From: a virus
Length of the DNA stretch: 31,967 nucleotides
Reading direction: 5' to 3' (one strand)
IMG/VR virus record: IMGVR_UViG_3300025073_000126
Coordinates: 1-31,967 of that record
Part shown: positions 1-8,500 of the stretch, piece by piece
Layout: the number at the start of each line of letters is the position of its first letter
Numbering within the stretch: position 1 is the stretch's first letter
Notes under the pieces: generated by a model
Told to the model about the DNA's origin: nothing
The model's database searches: none
What the model saw: only the letters and a program-made list of their open reading frames with translations
Program-made: the position numbers and the translations under genes

Positions 1-2989
1 GTTGCATTCCAGCTCTTAAAGACTGTTTAACGGTATCTCGGATGAACATAACAGAGATTTCTTCATCTTCTACGAATCCACTTTGACTCGTGGTTCTACC
101 AGCCAATACTCGGCCACCACCAGTCACAGGTTGCAGAACTGTAACACCCTCGCTTCCTAAAGAGTTCAGGAGAGTTTTCTTTAACTGCTTATCTCGTAGG
201 ATAGAAAATCCTTGTAAAACTTTATTAGTTAATGGCAATGCAACATTTTGATGTCCAGAGAACCAACCAGCAGCGCAAGCAGCAAGATAAAATCCATCAA
301 TATATACATTAGTTCCATTGATGTTTCTAACAATTCGATCTGGCCAGAAGTACATGGAACGATTTCCTGTATAATTATGGCTTAACTGATAATCTACCAA
401 ATCTTCTATATTACTATTCAATACTTCTTCTGGATCGTCACCTTGTATACCTTCTAGAATACCAATATCTTCTACTGCTATATCTTCTGTTCCAATTAAT
501 GCAGCAGCGGTCACACCCTGTTGTGCGCCAAAGAAAGCAAATCGCTCTTTTTGAATCGCAATTGTGCTCATATTTTCGACATGTGTTACGGCAGCTCTAA
601 AGATACCAGTTCTATTTTGTAATGGCAAAGGCACAACAATCTGACATTCCACAGACTCTAAAGCTTCAAATGCGTCAAACCAATTTGTATCAAAAAAATC
701 TGCATCATTTTGGTCTATATACGAAATTCGAATTCCATCGCCTGTTTGTAAAGTTCCGCTATCTACCAAATCCTTGTGGAAAAGCAGAGCGGCTCTAACA
801 TTGGTTGTATCAGATTCATCTTTAATGAAGAACTGGATATCAAAACCATCACCAGTTATAACTGTAGAAGAACCATCATTAGCAACAACAGTAACTGTAC
901 TATCATCTGTAATGGCAGTAATAATTAATTCTGCACCAGGACTTGTAGAGCCAAAAAGCTGTGTACTAACATCATCTACCGTGGTATATACAGTACCAGA
1001 AGAGTTTTCTACACTTTGAATAACAATAATCCTTCCAACATCTGCGGCATCAAAATCAACCTCTGAGGTAACAAAAGTACCTGTTGCAGATGCTATTTCT
1101 CCATTGAAACCCTGACCGGTAATCTTATAACTTGTATTAATTATAGTATAAGAGAATGCAGTATCAGTACTGGAAATAAAATTGGTTTGTCCTGTAGAAT
1201 TTTCATATTGTGAATTATAAAAAGCAATTTTATTTGGGAAGAGCTGAGTTTCTTCCGAATCTCTTATGACAAAAATATTTACCTGTGTATCACCGTCAGG
1301 TCTACCCGATTTCAAGCCCGTAGTTGGAATAGGAATAACAAACAATAAATCATCTACTTCACAGTCTGCTTCATTCCCACCACAAGCCGTAAAACCTCCA
1401 TTACCATTACTATCTACTTCTTCTAAGAGAGTAACAGAGGTTCGTCTAGAAATTGAAGGCTTAGCTTGTAAAGCTAAAACACCTGGGGCGCCATTCTCAA
1501 AAGCTAATTGAGCGCCCAAGGATAATGTATTAGTTAAACTTGGAGTACCATGTTTTGCATATAAAGATGGAGCAGAAACGAAAAACTCTGGATCTTCTAT
1601 ATCAACAGAATCTATATATCGAACTTTAAGCTCATCGCCGCGTACCAAAACTCTGGAGTTAACATCAATAAAAAATTTATCTCCAACCTCAAAAGGAACC
1701 GCGCCCTCTTGAATGCCAAAAAGCAGAATACCATTGGTTTCCAGCAAATGCCATGTAAGTCCTGATTCGGCTATACCATCTACCAAGCCCTCTGTTAAGC
1801 CAGATGGGAATGCCGCTGTAGAATCGTCGAGATCTTGAACTCGAATTCGTCTAGAAGAGGTAACTGCGGTGATGCTATATACACCTGTACTATCTCCACT
1901 GCAAATCATAAGAACTTTTCCAACATCTCCACTTGCAAAATTACCTGCTACAACTGGGGTTCCGGTGGTTGCTCCGTGTGCAACGGTATAATCATCTATA
2001 AATAGATTTGTAGCTCTAATTTCCCAAGTTTGATTATCCGCAGTAGTATCCAAACTATCTGTAACCAAAGTTAAGGTAGTTTTACCTGTACCAGAGCTAT
2101 ATGCAAAAGATTCAATTTCAATGCCTGTATAACCATCTACACATAAGTAATCGCCAGCTACAACTTGCCCTTGTGAAACCAAATCTCCAGAAAAACTAAA
2201 CTGATCAGTAGTTAAAATAGTTGAATCACCACTTTTATCTACAGGACTACCCACTCCAAATGCATCACTTGTGGCAACCACAAAGCCGTCAGTACAAACA
2301 TCATCATTTCCGGATACAGCTCCTGCTGATCCAGTGACATATGCACTGTGGAAAAGTATAGGCTGATTAGCTGCATCTCTTAGTTGTCCAGAAACTGCAC
2401 CACTTAATGAAAATATTGCACGACCAGGAACCGGATCTCCATTGGAATCTCTAATAACCCCCGCACACCTAACCGTCCAACGTTCCGCTGGAGCGCCAGT
2501 ATCTAAAATGGATATAAGATCAAATGTACCACATGTATCATCTATAATTATACCTGTTCCAATGTTTAAAGAACTAGCGGAGTATTTTTTACCATCTTGA
2601 TCTCCAATGCTTGCACCTTGAAGCTCCAAACATCCTGTATCAAGATCTATTCTATAATCAAAAGTACCATCAAAACTACTTGTATCAATAACATCTTCAG
2701 TACCATACAATAGATTTTCATTAACATAAACTTCTGTTCTACCACTTACTAAGGAAGTTGCTCCAATATTAAAAAAGCGTCCAGCAGCATCATCTGTCGG
2801 GCTACAACTATCATCACCATCAAGACCGCTTCCAGCAGCAGAAGCTATTAATGTGCGTTCTTTAAGTCCTTCCCCAACAACACAAACAATTCTGGTACCT
2901 CCAGGAAGAGAAACACCTTGAGAAATTACTCTATCTCTCGCAAAAACTCCTGGTTGAACGTATGAACTTATACCTGGTATGTTAGCCAT
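1..2989 (-). CDS. Contractile tail sheath protein (C-terminus runs off left edge)
   Basis: The minus-strand frame opens at ATG 2989 and stays open to the window edge, giving 996 codons without a stop; I checked the frame at both ends and at several middle points. The N-terminus (MANIPGISSYVQPGVFARDR) has the 'PGVY/F' opening typical of phage tail sheaths. The last part seen, with 'NRTGIFRAAVTHVENMSTIA' and 'MYFWPDRIVRNINGTNVYID', fits the conserved sheath C-terminal domain. Sheath subunits polymerise around the tail tube and contract at infection. Family members are usually about 350-700 aa, so this one is exceptionally long; the central part is beta-rich, Asp/Gly/Thr-rich and probably one or more inserted surface domains. 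A GGAG ribosome site lies just upstream, inside the end of the 43-aa gene. The tube protein is expected to lie beyond the left edge. Confidence 0.82.
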   Translation of the reverse strand, partial: MANIPGISSYVQPGVFARDRVISQGVSLPGGTRIVCVVGEGLKERTLIASAAGSGLDGDDSCSPTDDAAGRFFNIGATSLVSGRTEVYVNENLLYGTEDVIDTSSFDGTFDYRIDLDTGCLELQGASIGDQDGKKYSASSLNIGTGIIIDDTCGTFDLISILDTGAPAERWTVRCAGVIRDSNGDPVPGRAIFSLSGAVSGQLRDAANQPILFHSAYVTGSAGAVSGNDDVCTDGFVVATSDAFGVGSPVDKSGDSTILTTDQFSFSGDLVSQGQVVAGDYLCVDGYTGIEIESFAYSSGTGKTTLTLVTDSLDTTADNQTWEIRATNLFIDDYTVAHGATTGTPVVAGNFASGDVGKVLMICSGDSTGVYSITAVTSSRRIRVQDLDDSTAAFPSGLTEGLVDGIAESGLTWHLLETNGILLFGIQEGAVPFEVGDKFFIDVNSRVLVRGDELKVRYIDSVDIEDPEFFVSAPSLYAKHGTPSLTNTLSLGAQLAFENGAPGVLALQAKPSISRRTSVTLLEEVDSNGNGGFTACGGNEADCEVDDLLFVIPIPTTGLKSGRPDGDTQVNIFVIRDSEETQLFPNKIAFYNSQYENSTGQTNFISSTDTAFSYTIINTSYKITGQGFNGEIASATGTFVTSEVDFDAADVGRIIVIQSVENSSGTVYTTVDDVSTQLFGSTSPGAELIITAITDDSTVTVVANDGSSTVITGDGFDIQFFIKDESDTTNVRAALLFHKDLVDSGTLQTGDGIRISYIDQNDADFFDTNWFDAFEALESVECQIVVPLPLQNRTGIFRAAVTHVENMSTIAIQKERFAFFGAQQGVTAAALIGTEDIAVEDIGILEGIQGDDPEEVLNSNIEDLVDYQLSHNYTGNRSMYFWPDRIVRNINGTNVYIDGFYLAACAAGWFSGHQNVALPLTNKVLQGFSILRDKQLKKTLLNSLGSEGVTVLQPVTGGGRVLAGRTTSQSGFVEDEEISVMFIRDTVKQSLRAGMQ

Positions 2990-2990
2990 A

Positions 2991-3122
2991 TTAAACTCCT
3001 AAGCCTTTTATAATTCTAAAATCTTTTATATCGGAATTATAAAACTCCGCATGTTTATTACTACCAAATCTTTTTTGAACCAATAATTGTTCAATTTTTT
3101 GATTAATAATTGATTTAAACAT
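2991..3122 (-). CDS. 43-aa mini-protein translationally coupled to the sheath gene
   Basis: A short frame starts at ATG 3122 behind a strong GAGGAG site (complement of 3131-3138) and ends with a TAA one base before the sheath ATG, so its last codons carry the ribosome site of the sheath gene. The product is basic and probably helical (MFKSIINQKIEQLLVQKRFG at the N-terminus) and has no recognisable domain. The good ribosome site, the coupling to the next gene and the lack of any other gene in the 178-bp space between sheath and upstream gene support translation. It may be a real small tail-assembly protein or only a leader that couples translation. Confidence 0.5.
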   Translation of the reverse strand: MFKSIINQKIEQLLVQKRFGSNKHAEFYNSDIKDFRIIKGLGV

Positions 3123-3167
3123 AGTTCAATAGCTCCTCAAACTCATTTCACACTCTTATATTAGTAG

Positions 3168-3980
3168 TTAAGATATCTCGGCTAGTTCCAAAATATCATC
3201 ATATTTAAGTACTAAAGCATCTGCTTTTGTTGTCATTCCAGGAATCGGAGTTCGAACAGAATCGAAATAGAAAAGTAATTTTTCTATTGTATTATCTATT
3301 GGGATTTCAACCCTCCATTCTGAATATGTTGAAAGACTAATTGTCTGATTGTATACATAGTCATTAGCATATGGTTCAGCATTTTCACCACTAATAGATA
3401 AATTATTAATAAACAAACCATTGGCTCTTAATTCATTCCAAACAACATATTGCAAAATCATCGCCACCATATCAACCAATTCTTCTAATTCAGATTGACT
3501 TTCTGAATATATTGTTACATCAAAATTCATATCCCATGCTCCAGCATAAACCCTATGAGATGGGACAAGAGTATCAGTAATAAACCCAGTAATACTTTCC
3601 TCTCTATCTTTTCTATATTTAATTGTAGCATTTTGATTGAAGGAAATTGGTTTATATTTGCCGCCATTATTTTTTATAACAATAGCGGGATAAAATTTAA
3701 CTTCATATCTAAAAATATCACTAATTAAAATTTGAGTAGTTTCCTCTGAATCAACTTCTATACCAGTCAAATCTCTGGTTTTTGGAAAACCATATTCATC
3801 CATTCTATATGTAAAGATTGAATCATTAGCAAAATGTTTCCGCAAAACATCTATTAATAGATTCTTCGGTTGCATAATACAGACTTGTTGTATAATAGAA
3901 TTATCTTCAAATAAATTAGAATAAACTCGATGATCACCATTAAAAGCTGTACCTGGAGTAGCTTGATTATCAATAGACAT
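3168..3980 (-). CDS. Candidate tail terminator / neck protein (270 aa)
   Basis: A 270-aa mixed alpha/beta protein, with ATG behind a GGGAGGAG ribosome site. Residues of roughly 130-235 read like the compact alpha/beta fold of tail-terminator or tail-completion proteins: a beta strand 'MNFDVTIYSES', a long helix 'ELEELVDMVAMILQYVVWNE', a short strand near 'GLFINNLSISGE', and a final strand pair near 'VYNQTISLSTYSEWRVEIPI'. Such proteins cap the tail tube and join it to the neck. The position just upstream of the sheath gene suits this role. No residue signature proves it; another neck or baseplate function is possible. The gene is followed by the 43-aa mini-gene and the sheath. Confidence 0.4.
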   Translation of the reverse strand: MSIDNQATPGTAFNGDHRVYSNLFEDNSIIQQVCIMQPKNLLIDVLRKHFANDSIFTYRMDEYGFPKTRDLTGIEVDSEETTQILISDIFRYEVKFYPAIVIKNNGGKYKPISFNQNATIKYRKDREESITGFITDTLVPSHRVYAGAWDMNFDVTIYSESQSELEELVDMVAMILQYVVWNELRANGLFINNLSISGENAEPYANDYVYNQTISLSTYSEWRVEIPIDNTIEKLLFYFDSVRTPIPGMTTKADALVLKYDDILELAEIS

Positions 3981-4030
3981 TATTAAACTCCTCCCACTTA
4001 TATTGATGATTAATATATATTTTTATAATC

Positions 4031-4369
4031 CTATCTCATATGTAAAGGAAGATAAGGATCTTTCTCTATTATCTTTGCTTGATCACAAAAATGTTTTATA
4101 CCAGAAATAAATCTATCTAAAGAACTCCTGTTATCAATATCCTCTTTATTAATAACTATTGTTTTTCTAATCACTAATTCTACAACAATATTATCATCAA
4201 CTGATGGATGATCATGTCCAGAAACAATTTCAACACCATAATCATCAGATAAAACCTTTACATCATCTAGGACTAATTTATTACATATATAACTTGTAAT
4301 ATTATTTACCGTTTTATTAAAAGATTCCTTTCGTTCTTCTTTATTTTGATATATCTTTACAGCTAACAT
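4031..4369 (-). CDS. Hypothetical protein (112 aa), probably virion-associated
   Basis: I do not recognise this small alpha/beta protein. It begins with a Lys/Glu-rich helix (residues 5-30), then alternating strands and helices around 'DDNIVVELVIRKTIVINKED', and has a Cys in the C-terminal helix ('ISGIKHFCDQAKII'). The start ATG overlaps the stop of the upstream gene (TGATG), and a GAGGTGA ribosome site lies inside that gene's last codons, so the two are translationally coupled. No signal peptide or membrane segment is visible. Its place between fibre-associated and terminator-like genes suggests a tail assembly or minor tail role, which is inference from context only. Confidence 0.45.
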   Translation of the reverse strand: MLAVKIYQNKEERKESFNKTVNNITSYICNKLVLDDVKVLSDDYGVEIVSGHDHPSVDDNIVVELVIRKTIVINKEDIDNRSSLDRFISGIKHFCDQAKIIEKDPYLPLHMR

Positions 4370-4878
4370 CAGGTCACCTCAAATTCTTTTATTCCATTTA
4401 TTAATTCAATAACTCTATTTATTGGTTTAAATTTTCTACTTCCAAATGTGTGATTATATTCAACACCATATTTACCAGAAGGTAGCCGAACAGACCAATG
4501 ACCATCTTCATTTGTGATTTTTTCTTTAATAACTTCTCCAATCTCATTATATATAGTTACATTTACACCTTTAATCGGAGAATTATTTTTACTAAAAATA
4601 TATCCAAATAATTTAATATCACCTATTATCAAATCTTTACTGCGAGCAGGAATGATATCATTTGATACAATCTTAGGGACATCTATCTTTGGTAATTTTG
4701 GTGCAACAGCAGAAACAGCGGCTTCATCAGATTTTATAGATTTAGATAATTTAGAAACTTTATTGTTTAATAATTTAATATTATTATCTATTATGACTAA
4801 ATATTTTTCCATAGATTCTAATCTTTCAGATATAGAATAGATTTCATCTATTGCGGATTTTACTTTTTCTTCTGGCAT
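4369..4878 (-). CDS. Coiled-coil protein with C-terminal Ig-like (carboxypeptidase regulatory-type) domain
   Basis: This 169-aa protein has a heptad-like helical N-terminus (about residues 1-50, 'ERLESMEKYLVIIDNNIKLL'), a Pro/Val/Ile linker, and a beta-sandwich C-terminal domain from about residue 84. The pattern 'GYIFSKNNSPIKGVNVTIYN' followed by 'TNEDGHWSVRLPSGKYGVEY' is the classic layout of the carboxypeptidase regulatory-like / transthyretin-like fold (G.v....g.pi.ga.V.i.....t..DG.f...l..G.Y.v). In phages such domains decorate fibres, baseplates and capsids and may bind surface glycans. It starts behind an AAGGA site 9 bp after the 1203-aa fibre gene, so it may be a small fibre-associated or chaperone-like partner of that fibre. 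Domain assignment is firm; the role is inferred. Confidence 0.6.
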   Translation of the reverse strand: MPEEKVKSAIDEIYSISERLESMEKYLVIIDNNIKLLNNKVSKLSKSIKSDEAAVSAVAPKLPKIDVPKIVSNDIIPARSKDLIIGDIKLFGYIFSKNNSPIKGVNVTIYNEIGEVIKEKITNEDGHWSVRLPSGKYGVEYNHTFGSRKFKPINRVIELINGIKEFEVT

Positions 4879-4886
4879 ATTAATCC

Positions 4887-7800
4887 TTATGTTCTGGCAT
4901 TATTTGCTTCAATAACATTTGATAAAGTTACTATATACATAGTTTCAATAATATCAAATCCTACACTTGCTACTACTGGAGACATATCTGTGGCAATATT
5001 ATTGCATACAATTACGTTTTGAATTGTAAAGCTAACAGAATCTGGAAATGTTATCCCGCCGTACTCTACACCCATCTTGTGGAATCGGCATCCTGTAACA
5101 ATCAGGTTGCCCATGACCAGCCCCCCAATGATTATACTACTCTCTGGAATAAAAGTAATCTCATCAGCTTGTCCTACGGCAATAGCATATTCTCCTACAA
5201 GATCTGCGTCTATGCCCGTACCATAGGCGATATTATCGCTTCCTATGAAATTAACATTCTGAACTCTAAATGTAGCCTTATTACTTGCTGGTTCCGATAA
5301 TTTCACAAGAGGTTGTGTAATAGAAATTACGCAACCGACAGCAGAGATATCATCAGATGTATGATATGTGAAGTCTTCAAAGGTGACACCATTAATAATT
5401 CTATTTGAACCTGTTTTGGTATCTGCTCCAACTAAGAATAATGCATCTCCAAAATCTATATTACCACTGTTTGGAGTGGTTCCAAAGGCAAAAGCTCCAG
5501 ACTTAGTTAGTACAGTATCTGGTCCAGCTCCACAAATTTTAATATCACAGTCTATTATGATAGTTGAGGAAATTGAAAAATCTCCCTGATCTATATAAAC
5601 AATCGGAGTACCCTGTCCTGGATGTAGCTCTGTAAATCGTTTTGCATATTCAATTGCTGGAGCGACTTCTGTAAAGTGTCCAAAATTTTGTGTTTTAGAT
5701 ACAACAATTTTCCCAGATTTGAGATCTAAACGATCAATAAAATATCTTAGATCAGTAATGGTTGTGGTAGTGGCATCTATGAAAGCTAAATGAATGATAT
5801 CTTGATCAGCTAAAGAAGAGATTTGATCTGTATAGCCATCAGTATATCCATCTGGATTTGTTATCTGTTCGCCATACACCACGCATCCAGATGTATTGAT
5901 GCCAATATAAAAATCATCAGAAGTATTAAATCTAAAAGAACTGTATCCAGCTATTTCATATCTAATTCCACTAATATAAATAATGCCCGCACTTATATCT
6001 ACCTCATGATAATAAATTGCAGATCCAAAACTATCTACTTCACCACTATCAATTAATAAAAGATTAGTAACCTCCAAACCACGAACAACACCGCTGGCTC
6101 TTAATTCATTTCTCGGACCCTCTATGTATCTCTCCAATACATTTTCACTAATGATCGTATCATCAACGGTCCCACTTTGCCTCTTATCAAGAACTGATGG
6201 TACACCTATTCCGTTGTATTCTCCGAGAACTCTTCCTAAAGAAGTAGAAAAAGTGCCTCTACAAACTCTATAATTGTTACTAGATACTTCATCAAATCCA
6301 TATAAATCTACAACCTGTTGCACAGTAGGAATACCAGAACTATAAACTGCAATGGAAACAAAAGATAGGCCGTCACTTGCCAACAGCTTGTATTGTCCAG
6401 TTTGTCCAACATAAATGGGTTGACCAGATTGTAGAGATGGATCTGTTAAATATGCCATTCCACTTGTATTTACTGTAACGGTCGCGGAAGTTGAGGATAG
6501 CAAAAATCCTCGTGATACATCTGTTATAATTGCTGCAAAACCATTATTATAGATTGCACCATCTATTTCTAGTCTTTTATGATAATGAATATCTGAATCT
6601 TCAGTGATAAAGATATCAAACATAATTGAACCTTGACTAGATACGGACTCTGTAAAATTCATCTCATCTATTGCTGCTGTCGCTCTGATTATATATATAG
6701 AACCGGATGCACCAAGATCCCCTGCTAATGACAATGTGACTGAATCAAGAGTAATTATTCCAGAAGAAATATTTGATATTCTATATGTGCCATCATCTGT
6801 TGATGAATCTGAACCAGTAATTACTACTAAATCTCCAACTCTAACACCTAAAGCTATAAATGTTCCTGAAAATAAACTTAGGGTATTTGTTCCGGAAATT
6901 ATTTCTATATCATCACTAGTAAGAGTAATTATTTGTCCAAAAGAATCTAATAATAGTCCATTGATCAAATAACCATTTCCAGTGTTTCCTTCTATTGTTA
7001 AATCTAAGGAGTCAATCAAACCTAATTCTGTTGTGCCATCATTAGTTGATCCGGCAGATACTTTTAGTGTTCTATTGATAATATCACTTGACACATTTGG
7101 TAAAATATGAGTTAAAGCTAATTCATAGCAATCTCCCTGCTTAAGCTTATAAGCTAAAAAATTTAGATTTTGTTCAACTGATTGTTCATTAATTTTATTA
7201 ACAACGGAAGACAAGGTTTGTTCACTAACATTATTATCATATGTGCTAATTTGAACGACAGTTTTACCATCAATAGCTAAACCAAAAGCATTCTCATTAA
7301 CTGTAATTTTAGATGGCATAATTCCATTAGAAATAATTGTTGCAGAATTCGGGTTTGCAATTACAACATCTGGTGTATTACTATAATCAGCCCTTGGGCG
7401 AACTGTACAATTTAATCCGTTTGCATTATAAACAACATATGGATTTTTTGAAATAGATGCAGATAGTCCTGAGGTTGAGTCTCCCAATGGGGTTCCCAAG
7501 ACTATTACAGCAGTAATAGTCACACCAGATGTTATTATCTCTACGATTTGATAACCTTTGTTATCAGCATCTGTATCAGAATTGCTTAAATTAAGAATAT
7601 CAAAAACCTCAACAAGATTAAGAGGTGTTTGTGCAGAATTAAAAGAAAATCTTGTTCTGGATCCTTCCCTAACAAAGCTGACTGAGGCCGAAGCAACAAC
7701 CACATCTCCCAATCCTAAAGCTTCATATCCATCAGTTATGGAGCCTGTTCTAATTCTTCCATTAGAAGATAGATTTAAGGCGTGATTTCTAAGTCCGACT

Positions 7801-8498
7801 CCCTCTAAATTTGCAAGATCTTCTACTGCGCCTTGTACTGAATCTTGAAAAACTACATCTGAAACATTAGACTTATCAAAGAATAACTGGTCTGCACGAT
7901 GTGATGTGTTAGTTGATGATACAGTTCCATCGAAATTAATATGTCCATTTATTAATGACTCTAATGAAGCCTGCAAACTTTCTCCAGCTAAACCAGTGAA
8001 AGCTGTGGCGCTAGCTGATACAACGGCTTCTTCTACAGTAATAGCAGAAGCTAAATGTCGATTAATTGAACCAGGATATATATGTGCTGAAAATACAGCA
8101 TTCAAAGCCTCTATTTGATCTGCAAAAGTCATAATCTCACTAGATAAAATAGAAATTTCATCTTGCAAAACTTGTGTAGGAAAGGTTAATCTAAGTTTTG
8201 CTTCAGAAATTGCAGCTACATTTGAAACGTCAGTGTCAACAATAGGTCCCGATAGTACGTTTGCTAAAGTTAAAGCATCTTTGCGAATATTTCCGCTCTC
8301 ATCAATGGATGAATTAATTCTAGAAGCAACAGTATTCCCACTTGATCCTTGAGGGTTGATTCCAAGAGTCTGCTCGATATTAAAAATTGCAGAGCGTAAA
8401 CTGTTAATTATCTCAGAACCAATCTCAGTAATATTATCACGTACTGGTGGGATTTCCCTAGATGTATCCAAAGAGCTAGGATAATTCGATTTAGACAT
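4887..8498 (-). CDS. Tail fibre / adhesin with beta-helix region, paralogue B (1203 aa)
   Basis: A very long beta-rich protein that closely resembles its upstream neighbour. Residues 1-120 form a conserved, partly helical attachment region ('LTLANVLSGPI', 'AAISEAKLRLTFPTQVLQDE'). The middle is Ser/Thr/Ile/Gly-rich repeats of beta strands. From about residue 936 a segment 'FGHFTEVAPAIEYAKRFTEL' leads into 'GTPIVYIDQGDFSIS', the entry to a pectin-lyase-like right-handed beta-helix that continues to the C-terminus. This is the architecture of phage tail spikes and fibres, which bind and sometimes cleave surface polysaccharide. No catalytic residues could be identified. Its ribosome site (GGAGGA) lies inside the last codons of the upstream paralogue (Ile-Gly-Gly-Phe-stop), so translation of the two is coupled. 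Confidence 0.72.
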   Translation of the reverse strand: MSKSNYPSSLDTSREIPPVRDNITEIGSEIINSLRSAIFNIEQTLGINPQGSSGNTVASRINSSIDESGNIRKDALTLANVLSGPIVDTDVSNVAAISEAKLRLTFPTQVLQDEISILSSEIMTFADQIEALNAVFSAHIYPGSINRHLASAITVEEAVVSASATAFTGLAGESLQASLESLINGHINFDGTVSSTNTSHRADQLFFDKSNVSDVVFQDSVQGAVEDLANLEGVGLRNHALNLSSNGRIRTGSITDGYEALGLGDVVVASASVSFVREGSRTRFSFNSAQTPLNLVEVFDILNLSNSDTDADNKGYQIVEIITSGVTITAVIVLGTPLGDSTSGLSASISKNPYVVYNANGLNCTVRPRADYSNTPDVVIANPNSATIISNGIMPSKITVNENAFGLAIDGKTVVQISTYDNNVSEQTLSSVVNKINEQSVEQNLNFLAYKLKQGDCYELALTHILPNVSSDIINRTLKVSAGSTNDGTTELGLIDSLDLTIEGNTGNGYLINGLLLDSFGQIITLTSDDIEIISGTNTLSLFSGTFIALGVRVGDLVVITGSDSSTDDGTYRISNISSGIITLDSVTLSLAGDLGASGSIYIIRATAAIDEMNFTESVSSQGSIMFDIFITEDSDIHYHKRLEIDGAIYNNGFAAIITDVSRGFLLSSTSATVTVNTSGMAYLTDPSLQSGQPIYVGQTGQYKLLASDGLSFVSIAVYSSGIPTVQQVVDLYGFDEVSSNNYRVCRGTFSTSLGRVLGEYNGIGVPSVLDKRQSGTVDDTIISENVLERYIEGPRNELRASGVVRGLEVTNLLLIDSGEVDSFGSAIYYHEVDISAGIIYISGIRYEIAGYSSFRFNTSDDFYIGINTSGCVVYGEQITNPDGYTDGYTDQISSLADQDIIHLAFIDATTTTITDLRYFIDRLDLKSGKIVVSKTQNFGHFTEVAPAIEYAKRFTELHPGQGTPIVYIDQGDFSISSTIIIDCDIKICGAGPDTVLTKSGAFAFGTTPNSGNIDFGDALFLVGADTKTGSNRIINGVTFEDFTYHTSDDISAVGCVISITQPLVKLSEPASNKATFRVQNVNFIGSDNIAYGTGIDADLVGEYAIAVGQADEITFIPESSIIIGGLVMGNLIVTGCRFHKMGVEYGGITFPDSVSFTIQNVIVCNNIATDMSPVVASVGFDIIETMYIVTLSNVIEANNART

Positions 8499-8500
8499 TA

